The notes: generated by a model from the letters alone, not told the origin. 64,000 nt of DNA from Pseudonocardia endophytica (GCF_004339565.1 NZ_SMFZ01000001.1:2046001-2110000); one strand, 5' to 3'; numbered from the stretch's first letter, positions 17,299 to 25,861 are shown. Made by a program: numbers and translations.

Positions 17299-18884
17299 CA
17301 GGCCTCCTCGTAGTGCCCGGCGTTCGACTGCCGGACGACGTTCTTCTGGATCTTTCCGGTGGACGTCCTGGGGAGCTCGTCGACGACGATCACCGACTTC
17401 GGCACCTTGTAGCCGTCCAGATGCTGCTTCATCGACGCGAGCAACGCGTCCGGGTCGACGGTCTCGCCGGGTTTCGGGACGACGACGGCCGTGATCGCCT
17501 CGGTCCACCGCTCGTGCGGCAGCCCGACGACGACGGCCTCGGCGATCCGCGGGTCCGCCGCGTACACGGCCTTCTCGACCTCGATCGACGCGACGTTCTC
17601 GCCGCCGGTCTTGATCACGTCCTTGTAGCGGTCGGAGAACCAGAGCACGCCGCCGTCGTCGAAGAACCCGACGTCGCCCGAGTGGAACCAGCCGTGCGCG
17701 AACGCCGTCGCGGTGGCCTCGGCGTCGAAGAGGTACTCGTTCATCGCCGACGGCCCGCGGTAGACGATCTCGCCCTGCTCACCCTGTGGCAGCAGGTCAC
17801 CCTCCGGACCCATGATCGCCACCTGGACGCCGGTGAGCGGCGTGCCCACCGAGCCGATGTGGGTGAGCTGGTTCTCCGGGCGGTGCAGCGTCGTGCACGG
17901 GTTCATCTCGGTCTGCCCGAACAGCAGGGCGAAGTCGCAGTCGTAGCCCTCCAGGCACGCCCGGATCAGCGCGTCCGGCATCGGCGCCATCGCGTAGACC
18001 GCGCGCTTCAACGACGAGACGTCCCGGGAGGAGAACGACGGGTGCTCCAGCGCCGCCCGGTACATCATCGGCAGGCCGAACACCTGGGTGACCCGCTCGC
18101 GCTCGATCGTCTCCAGGAACGCGACCGGGTCGAACCCGCGGTGCAGGTACATCGTCGCGCCGACGATCACGGCCGGCGTGCAGAACGCGTTCAGCTGCGC
18201 GGTGTGGAACAACGGCATCAGGCAGAGGAACCGGTCGGCGGAACCCCAGCCGGAGTCCAGCGCCGTCGACATCGACTCCATCGTGATCGCCAGGTGCGAC
18301 GACGCGACGCCCTTCGGGAACGACGTCGTCCCCGAGGTGTACAGATAGGACAGCGGGTCGCGGTCGGAGACGAGCACCTCGGGCGGCGCGGTCTCCGAAC
18401 CCAGCACGTCGTCCAGTGTGGACCACACGCGGTCGTCCGGGTCCCGCGCGTACTCCGACCCGGTGCCCGGAGCGACGATCACGTCCGCCACGTCGGTCGC
18501 CTTCGCGATCCCCTCGGACATCGCGCCGACGAGCTGGCTCTCGACGACGATGCCGCGGGCCTTCGAGTGCCCCAGCACGTACGCGACCTCCTCGCCGCGC
18601 CAGCCGAGGTTGATCGGCACGCAGACCAGGCCGATCTTCGCGCAGGCGTAGTAGACGGCCAGGAACTCGGCGCTGTTGCCGGACGCCAGCCCGAGCGCGT
18701 CGCCGCGGGCGTACCCGCGCGCGGCGAGCCCGTGCGCCAGCCGGTTCGCCCACGCCTCCAGCTCCGCGTACGTCCAGCGCCGGTCGCCGTCCACCACCGC
18801 GATCTGCGACGGGCGCGCGGCGGCACTGCGGGTCAGCGAGTCACCGACGTTGACGCGGGAGATCAGGTTCTGCTGCAGCTCCAT
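17298..18884 (-). CDS. AMP-dependent acyl-CoA ligase
   Basis: This 528-residue ANL enzyme starts at ATG 18884 (MELQQNLISRVNVGDSLTR). Motifs: YLYTSGTTSFPKGVASSH, ALLFGQTEMNPCTT, WFHSGDVGFFDDGGVLWFSD, DRYKDVIKTGGENVASIEVE and PRTSTGKIQKNVV with the catalytic Lys. It is the second gene of the operon, after the acyl-CoA dehydrogenase, and most likely activates the acid whose CoA ester the dehydrogenase then oxidises. Closest in style to the plus-strand ligase at 20830-22557. Confidence 0.88.
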   Translation of the reverse strand: MELQQNLISRVNVGDSLTRSAAARPSQIAVVDGDRRWTYAELEAWANRLAHGLAARGYARGDALGLASGNSAEFLAVYYACAKIGLVCVPINLGWRGEEVAYVLGHSKARGIVVESQLVGAMSEGIAKATDVADVIVAPGTGSEYARDPDDRVWSTLDDVLGSETAPPEVLVSDRDPLSYLYTSGTTSFPKGVASSHLAITMESMSTALDSGWGSADRFLCLMPLFHTAQLNAFCTPAVIVGATMYLHRGFDPVAFLETIERERVTQVFGLPMMYRAALEHPSFSSRDVSSLKRAVYAMAPMPDALIRACLEGYDCDFALLFGQTEMNPCTTLHRPENQLTHIGSVGTPLTGVQVAIMGPEGDLLPQGEQGEIVYRGPSAMNEYLFDAEATATAFAHGWFHSGDVGFFDDGGVLWFSDRYKDVIKTGGENVASIEVEKAVYAADPRIAEAVVVGLPHERWTEAITAVVVPKPGETVDPDALLASMKQHLDGYKVPKSVIVVDELPRTSTGKIQKNVVRQSNAGHYEEA

Positions 18885-18895
18885 GACGGTCCCTC

Positions 18896-20047
18896 TCAGT
18901 ACGACCGGGGCAGGCCAAGGCCGTGCTGGGCAACGTGGTTGAGGATCATCTCGCGGTTCACCGGCGCGACCCGGAGGAGCCGCGCCAGCCCCCAGTACGG
19001 CAGCAGGCCGTACTCGCTGGACAAGCCGTTGCCGCCGTGCGTCTGGATCGCCGCGTCGATCGCGGCCAGTGCGGCCTCGGCCGCGGCGTACTTGGCCATG
19101 TTGGACTCCTCGCCCGCCGGGAGCCCCCTGTCGTGCAGCCAGGCGGCCTTGCGCGTCATCAGCGCGGCCAGCTCGGTCTCGATCTTCGCCTTGGCCAGCG
19201 GGTGCGAGACGCCCTGGTGCGCACCGATCGGCACGTCCCAGACCTGGCGGGTGCGCGCGTACTCGGCGGCCTTGTCCAGGGCGTAGCGGGCGATGCCGAC
19301 GGCGATCGCGGCGCCGGTGATCCGCTCCGGGTTCAGCCCGCGGAACACCTGCCGGAAGCCGGCCCCCTCTTCGCCGACGAGGCTCCCGGACGGGACCGTC
19401 ACGTCGTCGAAGTGCAGGACGTGCTGCTTCTCCGGTGCGATCACGTCCACCGGCAGCGGCGTCTTGACCAGGCCCGGTGCGTCCGTGGGCACGACGAACA
19501 GGGAGAGCGACGCGTTGCCCCGCTCGTCGCGCCCGGTGCGTGCCACCACGAGCAGCGCCTCGGCCTCGTCGACGCCGGAGATGTAGTGCTTCGTCCCGCG
19601 CAGCACCCAGTCGTCGCCGGAGCGGGTGGCCGTCGTCGTCAGGTGGTGCGTGTTGGAGCCGGCCTCCGGCTCGGTGATCGCGAAGACCATCTTGACCGAC
19701 CCGTCGGCGAGCCCCGGCAGCCAGCAGCGGCGCAGCTCGTCGGACCCGAACTCGCCGATCACCTCGGCCGAGATCGCCGCGGAGACGAGCAGGAGCAGCA
19801 ACGGTGTGCCGTGCGCCGCGCTCTCCTCGCAGACGGTGGCGAGCTCGACGAGCCCACCTCCGCCACCGCCGTACTCCTCGGCGACGTTGACGCCGACGAA
19901 GCCGGCGTCGCCCATCGCGCGCCACAGCTCGTCGGTGGGCTTCCCCTCGCGGGCGTGCTGGACGTAGTAGTCACCGCCGAACCGGCCCGCGATCGCTCCG
20001 ACCGCGGCCCGCAGGTCGCGTTCCTCGTCCGTCTCGGTGAAGTCCAC
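18896..20047 (-). CDS. Acyl-CoA dehydrogenase
   Basis: A 383-residue flavoprotein with GTG start at 20047 (DFTETDEERDLRAAVGAIAG). It shows GFVGVNVAEEYGGGGGGLVE, the FAD-contacting MVFAITEPEAGSNTHHLTTT, WVLRGTKHYISGVDEAEALL, and a C-terminal APVNREMILNHVAQHGLGLP. The PVxxEM Glu is the likely catalytic base in this subfamily. It introduces the alpha,beta double bond needed before carboxylation. It is the first gene of the minus operon and is divergent from the TetR gene, from which it is separated by 77 nt carrying two dyads. Confidence 0.9.
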   Translation of the reverse strand: MDFTETDEERDLRAAVGAIAGRFGGDYYVQHAREGKPTDELWRAMGDAGFVGVNVAEEYGGGGGGLVELATVCEESAAHGTPLLLLLVSAAISAEVIGEFGSDELRRCWLPGLADGSVKMVFAITEPEAGSNTHHLTTTATRSGDDWVLRGTKHYISGVDEAEALLVVARTGRDERGNASLSLFVVPTDAPGLVKTPLPVDVIAPEKQHVLHFDDVTVPSGSLVGEEGAGFRQVFRGLNPERITGAAIAVGIARYALDKAAEYARTRQVWDVPIGAHQGVSHPLAKAKIETELAALMTRKAAWLHDRGLPAGEESNMAKYAAAEAALAAIDAAIQTHGGNGLSSEYGLLPYWGLARLLRVAPVNREMILNHVAQHGLGLPRSY

Positions 20048-20068
20048 TCCGACCCCTGCCCGTCCCGT

Positions 20069-20101
20069 AGTGATTCTCGGTTCACTCGTAGCGGAGGCTA
20101 C
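20069..20101. promoter_or_regulatory. Candidate TetR operator region
   Basis: Between the divergent acyl-CoA dehydrogenase and TetR genes lie two small dyads: AGTGA (20069-20073) with TCACT (20082-20086), and GTAGC (20088-20092) with GCTAC (20097-20101). Their position suits binding by the adjacent TetR repressor. The arms are only 5 bp each, so this is a candidate only. Confidence 0.35.
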
Positions 20102-20124
20102 AACGCGGATGCCATGCTGAGAAG

Positions 20125-20739
20125 ATGTCGACCGGAACCTCGCGGACGGACGCCCCGGAACGCCGCCGTCGCCGCGACCCCGAGCGCCGGGAGCGGATCC
20201 TCGCCGCGGCCGCGCGACTGGCCGCGAGCCGGGGGTTCCACACGGTCGGCATGGCCGAGATCGGAGCGGAGGCCGGCATCGTCGGGTCCGGCGTCTACCG
20301 GCACTTCGACTCCAAGGACGCGATCCTGCTGGCGCTGCTCGACCGCGGCATGTCCCGGCTCGAGGAGGGCGCGGCCGACGTGCTGGCCCGCGGCGGGTCC
20401 GACCACGAGGTCCTCTCCGCGCTGGTGCGGGACCACATCGCCGTCGTGGTCGTGGAGAACCGCGCGGAGATGGCGGTCTACCACCGGGAGGTGCACATGC
20501 TCCCGGAGGAGGACCGGCGCTCGCTGCGGCGGCGCCAGCGCCACTACGTCGAGGACTGGGTGCACGTGCTCACTCCGCTGCGCCGCGACCTGGCGGACTC
20601 GGAGCTGCGCGTGGCCGTGCACGCGGCCGTCGGGGCGATCCAGTCGACGCTGTTCTACCGCAGCGGCATCCCGGCCGAGCGGCTGAGCGAGCAGCTCGAC
20701 AGATCCGCCCACGCCTGCCTCGGCGTGGAACCGCACTAG
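20125..20739 (+). CDS. TetR/AcrR-family transcriptional regulator
   Basis: A 204-residue regulator with a short Arg-rich N-terminus, then the TetR HTH: RRERILAAAARLAASRGFHT, VGMAEIGAEAGIVGSGVYRHFDSKDAILLALL. The C-terminal ligand domain (FYRSGIPAERLSEQLDRSA) is of the type found with acyl-CoA regulators in actinobacteria. Divergent from the catabolic operon at 20047-6210, it most likely represses that operon and responds to a pathway acyl-CoA. That role is inferred from gene order. Confidence 0.87.
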   Translation: MSTGTSRTDAPERRRRRDPERRERILAAAARLAASRGFHTVGMAEIGAEAGIVGSGVYRHFDSKDAILLALLDRGMSRLEEGAADVLARGGSDHEVLSALVRDHIAVVVVENRAEMAVYHREVHMLPEEDRRSLRRRQRHYVEDWVHVLTPLRRDLADSELRVAVHAAVGAIQSTLFYRSGIPAERLSEQLDRSAHACLGVEPH

Positions 20740-20741
20740 TG

Positions 20742-20796
20742 AATCGCGAATGACTTACCCCTTGTCTCTGTGGGACGAGTCACGTCATTCTGTGCC
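20742..20796. other. Intergenic inverted repeat between TetR and ligase genes
   Basis: GAATGAC (near 20748) and GTCATTC (near 20784) form a perfect 7-bp inverted pair about 29 nt apart, in the 90 nt between the TetR stop and the ligase start. It may be a second operator of the adjacent regulator or part of the ligase promoter region. Confidence 0.3.
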
Positions 20797-20829
20797 GCGA
20801 CACCGGAGCGGCAAAGGGGCGCAAGTTTC

Positions 20830-22557
20830 ATGAGCGTGACCGACCAGAGCAGGAGCACGACCGGACTCCCGCACGTCGCGCAGGGGACGGCCCTGCCGGA
20901 CGCGGGCTCGATCGACGTCACGACGCTGCGCGGGCGCCGCGCCGTCAACCGCTGGGAGCGGACGTCGTTCGGCGACGTGCTGGAGCGGCTGCGCTGGAGC
21001 CGCCCCGACCAGGTCGTGCTCACCGCGGCCGCCGGCGCGCACGGTGAGCCGGAGTTCGCGACGGTCACACCGCGCCACGGCGACGCGACCGCGAACCGGT
21101 TCGCCCAGGCTCTGGTCGCTGCCGGGCTGGAACCGGGCGACCGGGTGCTGATGATCTGCGAGAACAGCGTCGAGGCCTACCTGGCGAAGATCGGTGTCGC
21201 GAAGGCGGGCATGGTGGCCGCGCCGCTGAACCCGAACCTCGCACCGGACGTCGTCGAGCACCTGATCGGTGTCGTGGAGCCGCGGTTCGCGGTCGTGGAC
21301 GCGGAGCTGTGGCCGCGGGTGTCCGCCGCGTTCTCCGCGACCGGACTGACAGTCGGTACGACGATCACGATCGGCGGCGGCCCGGTGGAGGGCTCCCCGT
21401 CGTTCGGGGAGCTGGTGGCCGCGCACGACGACGTCGAACCGGACGTCGAGATCCACGGCGACGACGTCATGGAACTGCTGTTCACGTCGGGCACCACGGC
21501 CATGCCGAAGGGCGTGATGCTGTCGCACCACTACGCGCACATGGCCGGGATGAACTTCGCGCTGTCGCTGTCCCGCTCCCTGCGCCACGACTCGGACCTG
21601 ACGCTGCTCACGTTCCTGCCGATCATCTACCACGTCGGCGACGTGCTGTTCCCGCTCGGCGGCCTGCTGTCCGGCGGGTCGGTGGTCCTGGGCAGGCGAC
21701 CGGTCCCGGGTCCGGTCGCCGAGGCGCTCGCCGCGCACCGGGCGACGGCGCTGTGGGCCGGGTCGCCGCAGTTCGTCGGCCTGCTCGCGGACGAGCTGGA
21801 GAAGCGGACCGACCTGGACGTCTCGTCGCTGACCACGCTCGTCTACGGCTGGGGCGCGCTGTCGCCGGCACTGATCCGCCGGTGGGAGGCCCGCACCGGA
21901 GGGGACCTGGTCACGCTCGGCATCTTCGGACAGACCGAGGCGATCGCGTGTCACCGGTTCTGGCCGTCGCTGTGGCCGGAGACGCACGCCGCGACGGCGC
22001 CGTCGGTGAACTACGTCGGCGTGCCGTCCGGGCTGCTGGCCTCGGACGTCGTCGACGAGGCAGGCGACCCGGTGCGTGGCGAGGCGGGCGAGGCCGTCTA
22101 CCGCTCCCCGATCATGGCGGCGGGCTACTACCGGGACCCGGACGCGACCCGGGAGGCGTTCCGCGGCGGCTGGTTCCACTCCGGCGACTCGGCCCTCGTC
22201 GACGACGACGGCCTGCGCATCATGGTCGACCGCTACAAGGACATCGTGAAGTCCGGCGGCGAGAACGTGTCCTCGATGCGCGTCGAGGCCGTGCTGCACG
22301 AGCACCCCGCGGTGGCGAAGGCCGCCGTGATCGGCCTGGCGCACGAGCGATGGGGCGAGGCCGTGACGGCGGTCGTGGTGCCGGTCGACGGGGCGTCGCC
22401 GGATCCGGACGAGGTGATCGCGTTCGCGAAGGAGCGCCTCGGGCGGCACGAGGTGCCGAAGGCCGTCGTCGTCGCCGACGCCCTGCCGGAGACCGTCGGC
22501 GGCAAGGTGCTCAAGTACAAGCTGCGGGCCGTGCACGCGGATCTGTACGGCACCTGA
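20830..22557 (+). CDS. AMP-dependent acyl-CoA ligase
   Basis: A 575-residue ANL enzyme with ATG start at 20830. An in-frame ATG at 20770 would add a Cys/Arg-rich non-homologous stretch. Motifs: LLFTSGTTAMPKGVMLSHHY, FGQTEAIACHRFWP, WFHSGDSALVDDDGLRIMVD, RYKDIVKSGGENVSSMRVEA and the C-terminal ETVGGKVLKYKL with the catalytic Lys. The N-terminal ~70 residues preceding the usual ligase fold are longer than in the operon paralogues. It follows the TetR gene on the same strand and probably belongs to the same regulon. Substrate unknown. Confidence 0.88.
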   Translation: MSVTDQSRSTTGLPHVAQGTALPDAGSIDVTTLRGRRAVNRWERTSFGDVLERLRWSRPDQVVLTAAAGAHGEPEFATVTPRHGDATANRFAQALVAAGLEPGDRVLMICENSVEAYLAKIGVAKAGMVAAPLNPNLAPDVVEHLIGVVEPRFAVVDAELWPRVSAAFSATGLTVGTTITIGGGPVEGSPSFGELVAAHDDVEPDVEIHGDDVMELLFTSGTTAMPKGVMLSHHYAHMAGMNFALSLSRSLRHDSDLTLLTFLPIIYHVGDVLFPLGGLLSGGSVVLGRRPVPGPVAEALAAHRATALWAGSPQFVGLLADELEKRTDLDVSSLTTLVYGWGALSPALIRRWEARTGGDLVTLGIFGQTEAIACHRFWPSLWPETHAATAPSVNYVGVPSGLLASDVVDEAGDPVRGEAGEAVYRSPIMAAGYYRDPDATREAFRGGWFHSGDSALVDDDGLRIMVDRYKDIVKSGGENVSSMRVEAVLHEHPAVAKAAVIGLAHERWGEAVTAVVVPVDGASPDPDEVIAFAKERLGRHEVPKAVVVADALPETVGGKVLKYKLRAVHADLYGT

Positions 22558-22671
22558 CGGCGCCGTCCGCGCCCCGGCGTGATCGAATGCCCCGGCTACG
22601 TATCGCAGGGGAGCGATTACCCGATAGGGTCATCGCCCCAGACCAGCGAGGCCCGAGAGGTGCACGGGGAC

Positions 22672-23472
22672 ATGAGCGACAGCAACGCGGCGATCGACAC
22701 GAGCACACCGTCGATCGCCCGGGTCTACGACTACCTGCTCGGCGGCAAGCACTACTACGACGTCGACCGGGTGGCCAGCGAGGCCATGATCGACGCCGTC
22801 CCGGAGACGACGCTGCTGGCCGCAGCGAACCGCAGCTTCATCCGACGCGCCACGCGGTTCCTGGTGGGCGAGGCCCGGATCGAGCAGATCCTGGACGTCG
22901 GGTCCGGCCTTCCGAGCGCGGGCAACGTGCACGAGGTCGCGCAGGAGATCAACCCGAACATCCGCGTCGTCTACGTGGACAAGGACCCGATCGTCCTGGC
23001 GAACGGCCGTGCCCTGCTGACCGCGAACGACAACACGATCGTGATCGAGGGCGACCTGCGGGACCCGAACGCGATCCTGGACCACCCGGAGGTCAAGCAG
23101 CTCCTCGACTTCTCGAAGCCGATCGGGGTCATCCTCGGCGGCATCCTGATGCACATCGAGGACGAGGAGGACCCGAACGCGATCGTCACGACGATCCGCG
23201 ACCGGATCGTCTCCGGCAGCTACATCGTGCACTCCGGCTGCGCGAACCCGGGCGAGCAGCGGGCGGCCGAGCTCAACGAGGTGTTCTTCCAGTTCGGCAT
23301 GGGCTCGAAGTGCTTCCGCCCGTACGAGGAGCAGGCCGCCTACCTCGACCAGCTCGAGGTCATCGAACCCGGTCTGGTCCCGGCCAACCAGTGGCGGCCG
23401 AGCTACGACTTCCCGGACCCCACGAACACGGCCCACGGGATGGTCATCGGCGGGATCGGCCGCAAGCCCTGA
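22672..23472 (+). CDS. SAM-dependent methyltransferase, DUF574/Methyltransf_19 family
   Basis: A 266-residue protein beginning at ATG 22672. The family N-terminus is plain: IARVYDYLLGGKHYYDVDR, then ANRSFIRRATRFLVGEARIEQ and the SAM site ILDVGSGLPSAGNVHEVAQ, with VVYVDKDPIVLANGRALLT. Ends with YDFPDPTNTAHGMVIGGIGR. These enzymes are abundant in actinomycetes and usually sit beside XRE/DUF5753 regulators, as here (26 nt before the next gene). Substrate is unknown. Confidence 0.9.
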   Translation: MSDSNAAIDTSTPSIARVYDYLLGGKHYYDVDRVASEAMIDAVPETTLLAAANRSFIRRATRFLVGEARIEQILDVGSGLPSAGNVHEVAQEINPNIRVVYVDKDPIVLANGRALLTANDNTIVIEGDLRDPNAILDHPEVKQLLDFSKPIGVILGGILMHIEDEEDPNAIVTTIRDRIVSGSYIVHSGCANPGEQRAAELNEVFFQFGMGSKCFRPYEEQAAYLDQLEVIEPGLVPANQWRPSYDFPDPTNTAHGMVIGGIGRKP

Positions 23473-23497
23473 TCAGCTCCGGGTAGGAGGGGTCGTC

Positions 23498-24379
23498 ATG
23501 GTCGGTGGGCACGGCTCGCTGCGCCCGCGCAACAGCGGGCCCACGGTCCTGCGCATCCTCGTCGGCGGCCAGATCCGGCGACTGCGCGAGGCGGCAGGCA
23601 TCTCCCGCGAGGCGGCCGCGGAGGTCATCCGCGGCTCCGAGGCGAAGATGAGCCGGATCGAGACCGGCCGGACCGGGTTCAAGCAGCGCGACATCGTCGA
23701 CCTGCTCAGCCTCTACGGCGTCACCGACGACGCCGAGCGCGAGGCGGTGCTGCAGCTGGCCCGGCAGGCCAACGAGCCGGGCTGGTGGCAGCCCTACAGC
23801 GACAGCATGCCCGGCTGGCTGGAGCTCTACGTCGGGCTGGAGCAGGCCGCGGCCGTCATCCGGTGCTACGAGCCGCAGTTCGTGCCCGGGCTGCTGCAGA
23901 CGGAGGGGTACGCGAAGTCGGTGATCGGGCTGGGCCCCGGCGACTCGTCGGAGCAGGTCGGGCAGCGCGTCGCGCTGCGCATGCGCCGCCAGCAGCTGAT
24001 GGAGGGTACCGACGTCCCGGACTTCTGGGTGGTGCTCGACGAGGCCGTGCTGCACCGCAACATGGGCGACCCCGCCGTCATGCGCGAGCAGCTCGACCAC
24101 ATCCTCGAGGCGGTGCGACGGCCGCGGGTGACCGTCCAGGTCCTCCCCTTCGACCGCAGCGGGCAGGTCGCGACGGGTGGCGGCCCGTTCAGCCTGCTGC
24201 GCTTCGCCGAGCCGGAGCTCCCGGACGTCGTCTACCTCGAGCAGCTCACGAGCGCGATGTACCTGGACCGCCGCGAGGACGTCGAGAGTTACCTCGAGGT
24301 GATCGACCGTCTCGGCGCGACGGCGCTGACACCCCGGCAGAGCATCGCGATGATCACCGAGGTCCGCGACGCGCTCTGA
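23498..24379 (+). CDS. XRE-family regulator with DUF5753 domain
   Basis: A 293-residue protein with ATG 23498 preceded by GGAGGGG. The helix-turn-helix occupies about residues 20-75 (RILVGGQIRRLREAAGISRE, AEVIRGSEAKMSRIETGRTG). The DUF5753 ligand-like domain follows to the C-terminus (CYEPQFVPGLLQTEGYAKSV, RQQLMEG, LDEAVLHRNMGDPAVMREQL, VLPFDRSG). In Streptomyces such proteins often pair with a small DUF397 protein; I see none in the 280 nt downstream. It probably forms a unit with the methyltransferase before it. Confidence 0.9.
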   Translation: MVGGHGSLRPRNSGPTVLRILVGGQIRRLREAAGISREAAAEVIRGSEAKMSRIETGRTGFKQRDIVDLLSLYGVTDDAEREAVLQLARQANEPGWWQPYSDSMPGWLELYVGLEQAAAVIRCYEPQFVPGLLQTEGYAKSVIGLGPGDSSEQVGQRVALRMRRQQLMEGTDVPDFWVVLDEAVLHRNMGDPAVMREQLDHILEAVRRPRVTVQVLPFDRSGQVATGGGPFSLLRFAEPELPDVVYLEQLTSAMYLDRREDVESYLEVIDRLGATALTPRQSIAMITEVRDAL

Positions 24380-24390
24380 ACCCCGGGTTC

Positions 24391-24407
24391 CGTCCACATC
24401 GTGGACG
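24391..24407 (+). terminator. Hairpin after DUF5753 gene
   Basis: CGTCCAC (24391-24397) and GTGGACG (24401-24407) form a compact stem with a three-base loop, 12 nt after the stop codon. There is no U-tract, which is usual at this GC content. Confidence 0.4.
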
Positions 24408-24438
24408 CCGGTGTCCGGACACTGGCACGCTCCTCCGG

Positions 24439-24467
24439 TTGACAGCCCTGCCTGGGTCTGATGGATT
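24439..24467 (+). promoter_or_regulatory. Promoter of the sfnG leader
   Basis: TTGACA at 24439-24444 is followed after 17 nt by TGGATT (24462-24467). The predicted transcription start then falls at about 24474, which is exactly the GTG of the leader peptide, so the mRNA would be leaderless. The same arrangement precedes the other leader at 29628. Confidence 0.6.
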
Positions 24468-24473
24468 CGCTCC

Positions 24474-24545
24474 GTGGCCGCCTTTCCGCTGACGCGTCGA
24501 CGTCACGTCGACCACCTCGTCGTCGTCAGCCAGGCCTGTCCGTAG
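24474..24545 (+). CDS. Leader peptide upstream of sfnG (RRRHVDH...AC type)
   Basis: A 23-codon ORF begins with GTG at 24474 and ends with TAG at 24543-24545. It contains PLTRRRHVDHLVVVSQACP at its C-terminal end, with Cys as the next-to-last residue. The 17-bp stretch GTCGACGTCACGTCGAC (24496-24512) encoding RRHVD is identical to that in the second leader at 29628-29696. Short leader peptides with an RRHVD core and a terminal-region Cys are known before sulfur-metabolism genes in actinobacteria. Their presumed job is to sense cysteine or translation status and control the downstream gene. The peptide itself is unlikely to have an enzymatic function. Confidence 0.78.
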   Translation: MAAFPLTRRRHVDHLVVVSQACP

Positions 24546-24601
24546 TCAGGCGCGTACCGCCCGTGGCGTGGATCGCCGCCGGCCGTCGCGCGCCCGCATG
24601 C

Positions 24602-24622
24602 CGCCCGGCACCGGTCCGGGCG
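24602..24622 (+). promoter_or_regulatory. Hairpin between leader peptide and sfnG
   Basis: CGCCCGG (24602-24608) pairs with CCGGGCG (24616-24622) around a seven-base loop. It lies between the leader stop (24545) and the sfnG start (24658), so it is a candidate part of an attenuation switch. Alternative pairings were not computed. Confidence 0.35.
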
Positions 24623-24657
24623 TTGACCCCTGCACCCTGCCGAGGAGCACACTCGAA

Positions 24658-25788
24658 GTGTCCGACATCACCGAGCCGCTGAAGTTCGCCTACTGGGTGC
24701 CCAACGTCAGCGGCGGCCTCGTCACGAGCACGATCGACCAGCGCACCGACTGGGGCTACGACTACAACGTCAAGCTCGCGCAGACGGCCGAGAACAACGG
24801 CTTCGACTACGCGCTGAGCCAGATCCGTTACATGGCCAGCTACGGCGCCGACCACCAGCACGAGGCGACCAGCTTCTCGCTCGCGTTGGGCCTGGCCACC
24901 GAGCGGCTGAAGCTGATCGCCGCCGTCCACCCGGGGCTGTGGCAGCCCGCCGTGCTGTCCAAGTGGCTGGCCACCGCCGACCACCTGACGAAGGGCCGGA
25001 TCGCCGTCAACGTCGTCTCCGGCTGGCTGAAGCCCGAGTTCACGTCGATGGGCGAGCCGTGGCTCGAGCACGACGAGCGCTACCGCCGGACCAACGAGTT
25101 CATCCGCGTACTGCGCGAGATCTGGACGGCGGGCGAGGGCGGCGCCGAGTTCGCCGGCGACTTCTACCGCGTGCACGGGTTCGACCTGAAGCCCAGGCCG
25201 GTCGACGTGCCCGGCCGTCCGCACCCGGAGATCTTCCAGGGCGGCAACTCGACGGCGGCCCGCTACAACGGCGGCACCGTCTCGGACTGGTACTTCTCCA
25301 ACGGCAAGGACTACGACGGGTTCACCGAGCAGGTCGAGGAGGTGCTCGGCCACGCCAAGACGGCCGACCGCCTGCAGCCCGTCCGCTTCGGACTGAACGC
25401 GTTCATGATCGCCCGGGACAGCCAGAAGGAGGCAAGGGACACGCTCCGCGAGATCATCGACAAGGCGAACAAGCCTGCCGTCGAGGGCTTCCGGGACGCC
25501 GTCCAGCAGGCCGGCAACTCGACCGGGGACAAGAAGGGCATGTGGGCGGACTCCTCGTTCGAGGACCTCGTCCAGTACAACGACGGCTTCAAGACGCAGC
25601 TGATCGGCACGCCGGAGGAGATCGCCGACCGGGCGATCGAGTACAAGCGGCGCGGCGCGAACCTGCTGCTGCTCGGCTTCCTGCACTTCCAGGAGGAGGT
25701 CGAGTACTTCGGCGCCAACGTGCTCCCGATCATCCGGGAGAAGGAGGCCGAGCTCGCCGAGCGCGAGCCGCAGCTGTCCCAGAGCTGA
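24658..25788 (+). CDS. sfnG: FMNH2-dependent dimethyl sulfone monooxygenase
   Basis: A 376-residue luciferase-fold monooxygenase. The GTG at 24658 was chosen because it follows GAGGAG and leads into SDITEPLKFAYWVPNVSGG, the conserved family start. Further family features: YALSQIRYMASYGADHQHE, HPGLWQPAVLSKWLATADHL, GRIAVNVVSGWLKPEF, EIFQGGNSTAARYNGGTVSDWYF. SfnG uses reduced FMN from a partner reductase and O2 to convert dimethyl sulfone to methanesulfinate during sulfur scavenging. The reductase is not next to it. Expression is probably controlled by the leader peptide upstream. Confidence 0.9.
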   Translation: MSDITEPLKFAYWVPNVSGGLVTSTIDQRTDWGYDYNVKLAQTAENNGFDYALSQIRYMASYGADHQHEATSFSLALGLATERLKLIAAVHPGLWQPAVLSKWLATADHLTKGRIAVNVVSGWLKPEFTSMGEPWLEHDERYRRTNEFIRVLREIWTAGEGGAEFAGDFYRVHGFDLKPRPVDVPGRPHPEIFQGGNSTAARYNGGTVSDWYFSNGKDYDGFTEQVEEVLGHAKTADRLQPVRFGLNAFMIARDSQKEARDTLREIIDKANKPAVEGFRDAVQQAGNSTGDKKGMWADSSFEDLVQYNDGFKTQLIGTPEEIADRAIEYKRRGANLLLLGFLHFQEEVEYFGANVLPIIREKEAELAEREPQLSQS

Positions 25789-25814
25789 GTCTCTCGGGCC
25801 GAGATCCTCGTCAC

Positions 25815-25855
25815 CGGCGCCCGCGCAACCTGACCGGACAGGTTCGCGGGCGCCG
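25815..25855. terminator. Bidirectional terminator hairpin
   Basis: Perfect 11-bp arms CGGCGCCCGCG (25815-25825) and CGCGGGCGCCG (25845-25855) continue inward, after one bulged base, as AACCTG/CAGGTT around a six-base loop. It lies midway between the convergent sfnG and eutC stops and can serve both. Confidence 0.8.
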
Positions 25856-25861
25856 CGTGCG

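Noticed and set aside
24496..24512. The shared 17-bp palindrome GTCGACGTCACGTCGAC as a protein-binding operator
   Set aside because: It is explained as codons for the conserved RRHVD of the two leader peptides, in the same frame in both places. A double role cannot be excluded but is not needed.
24461..24682. A 73-codon plus-strand ORF starting at ATG 24461 upstream of sfnG
   Set aside because: Arg/Pro/Ser-rich with poor codon pattern. The overlapping frame with the RRRHVDH leader, matching the second leader at 29628, is the better explanation.
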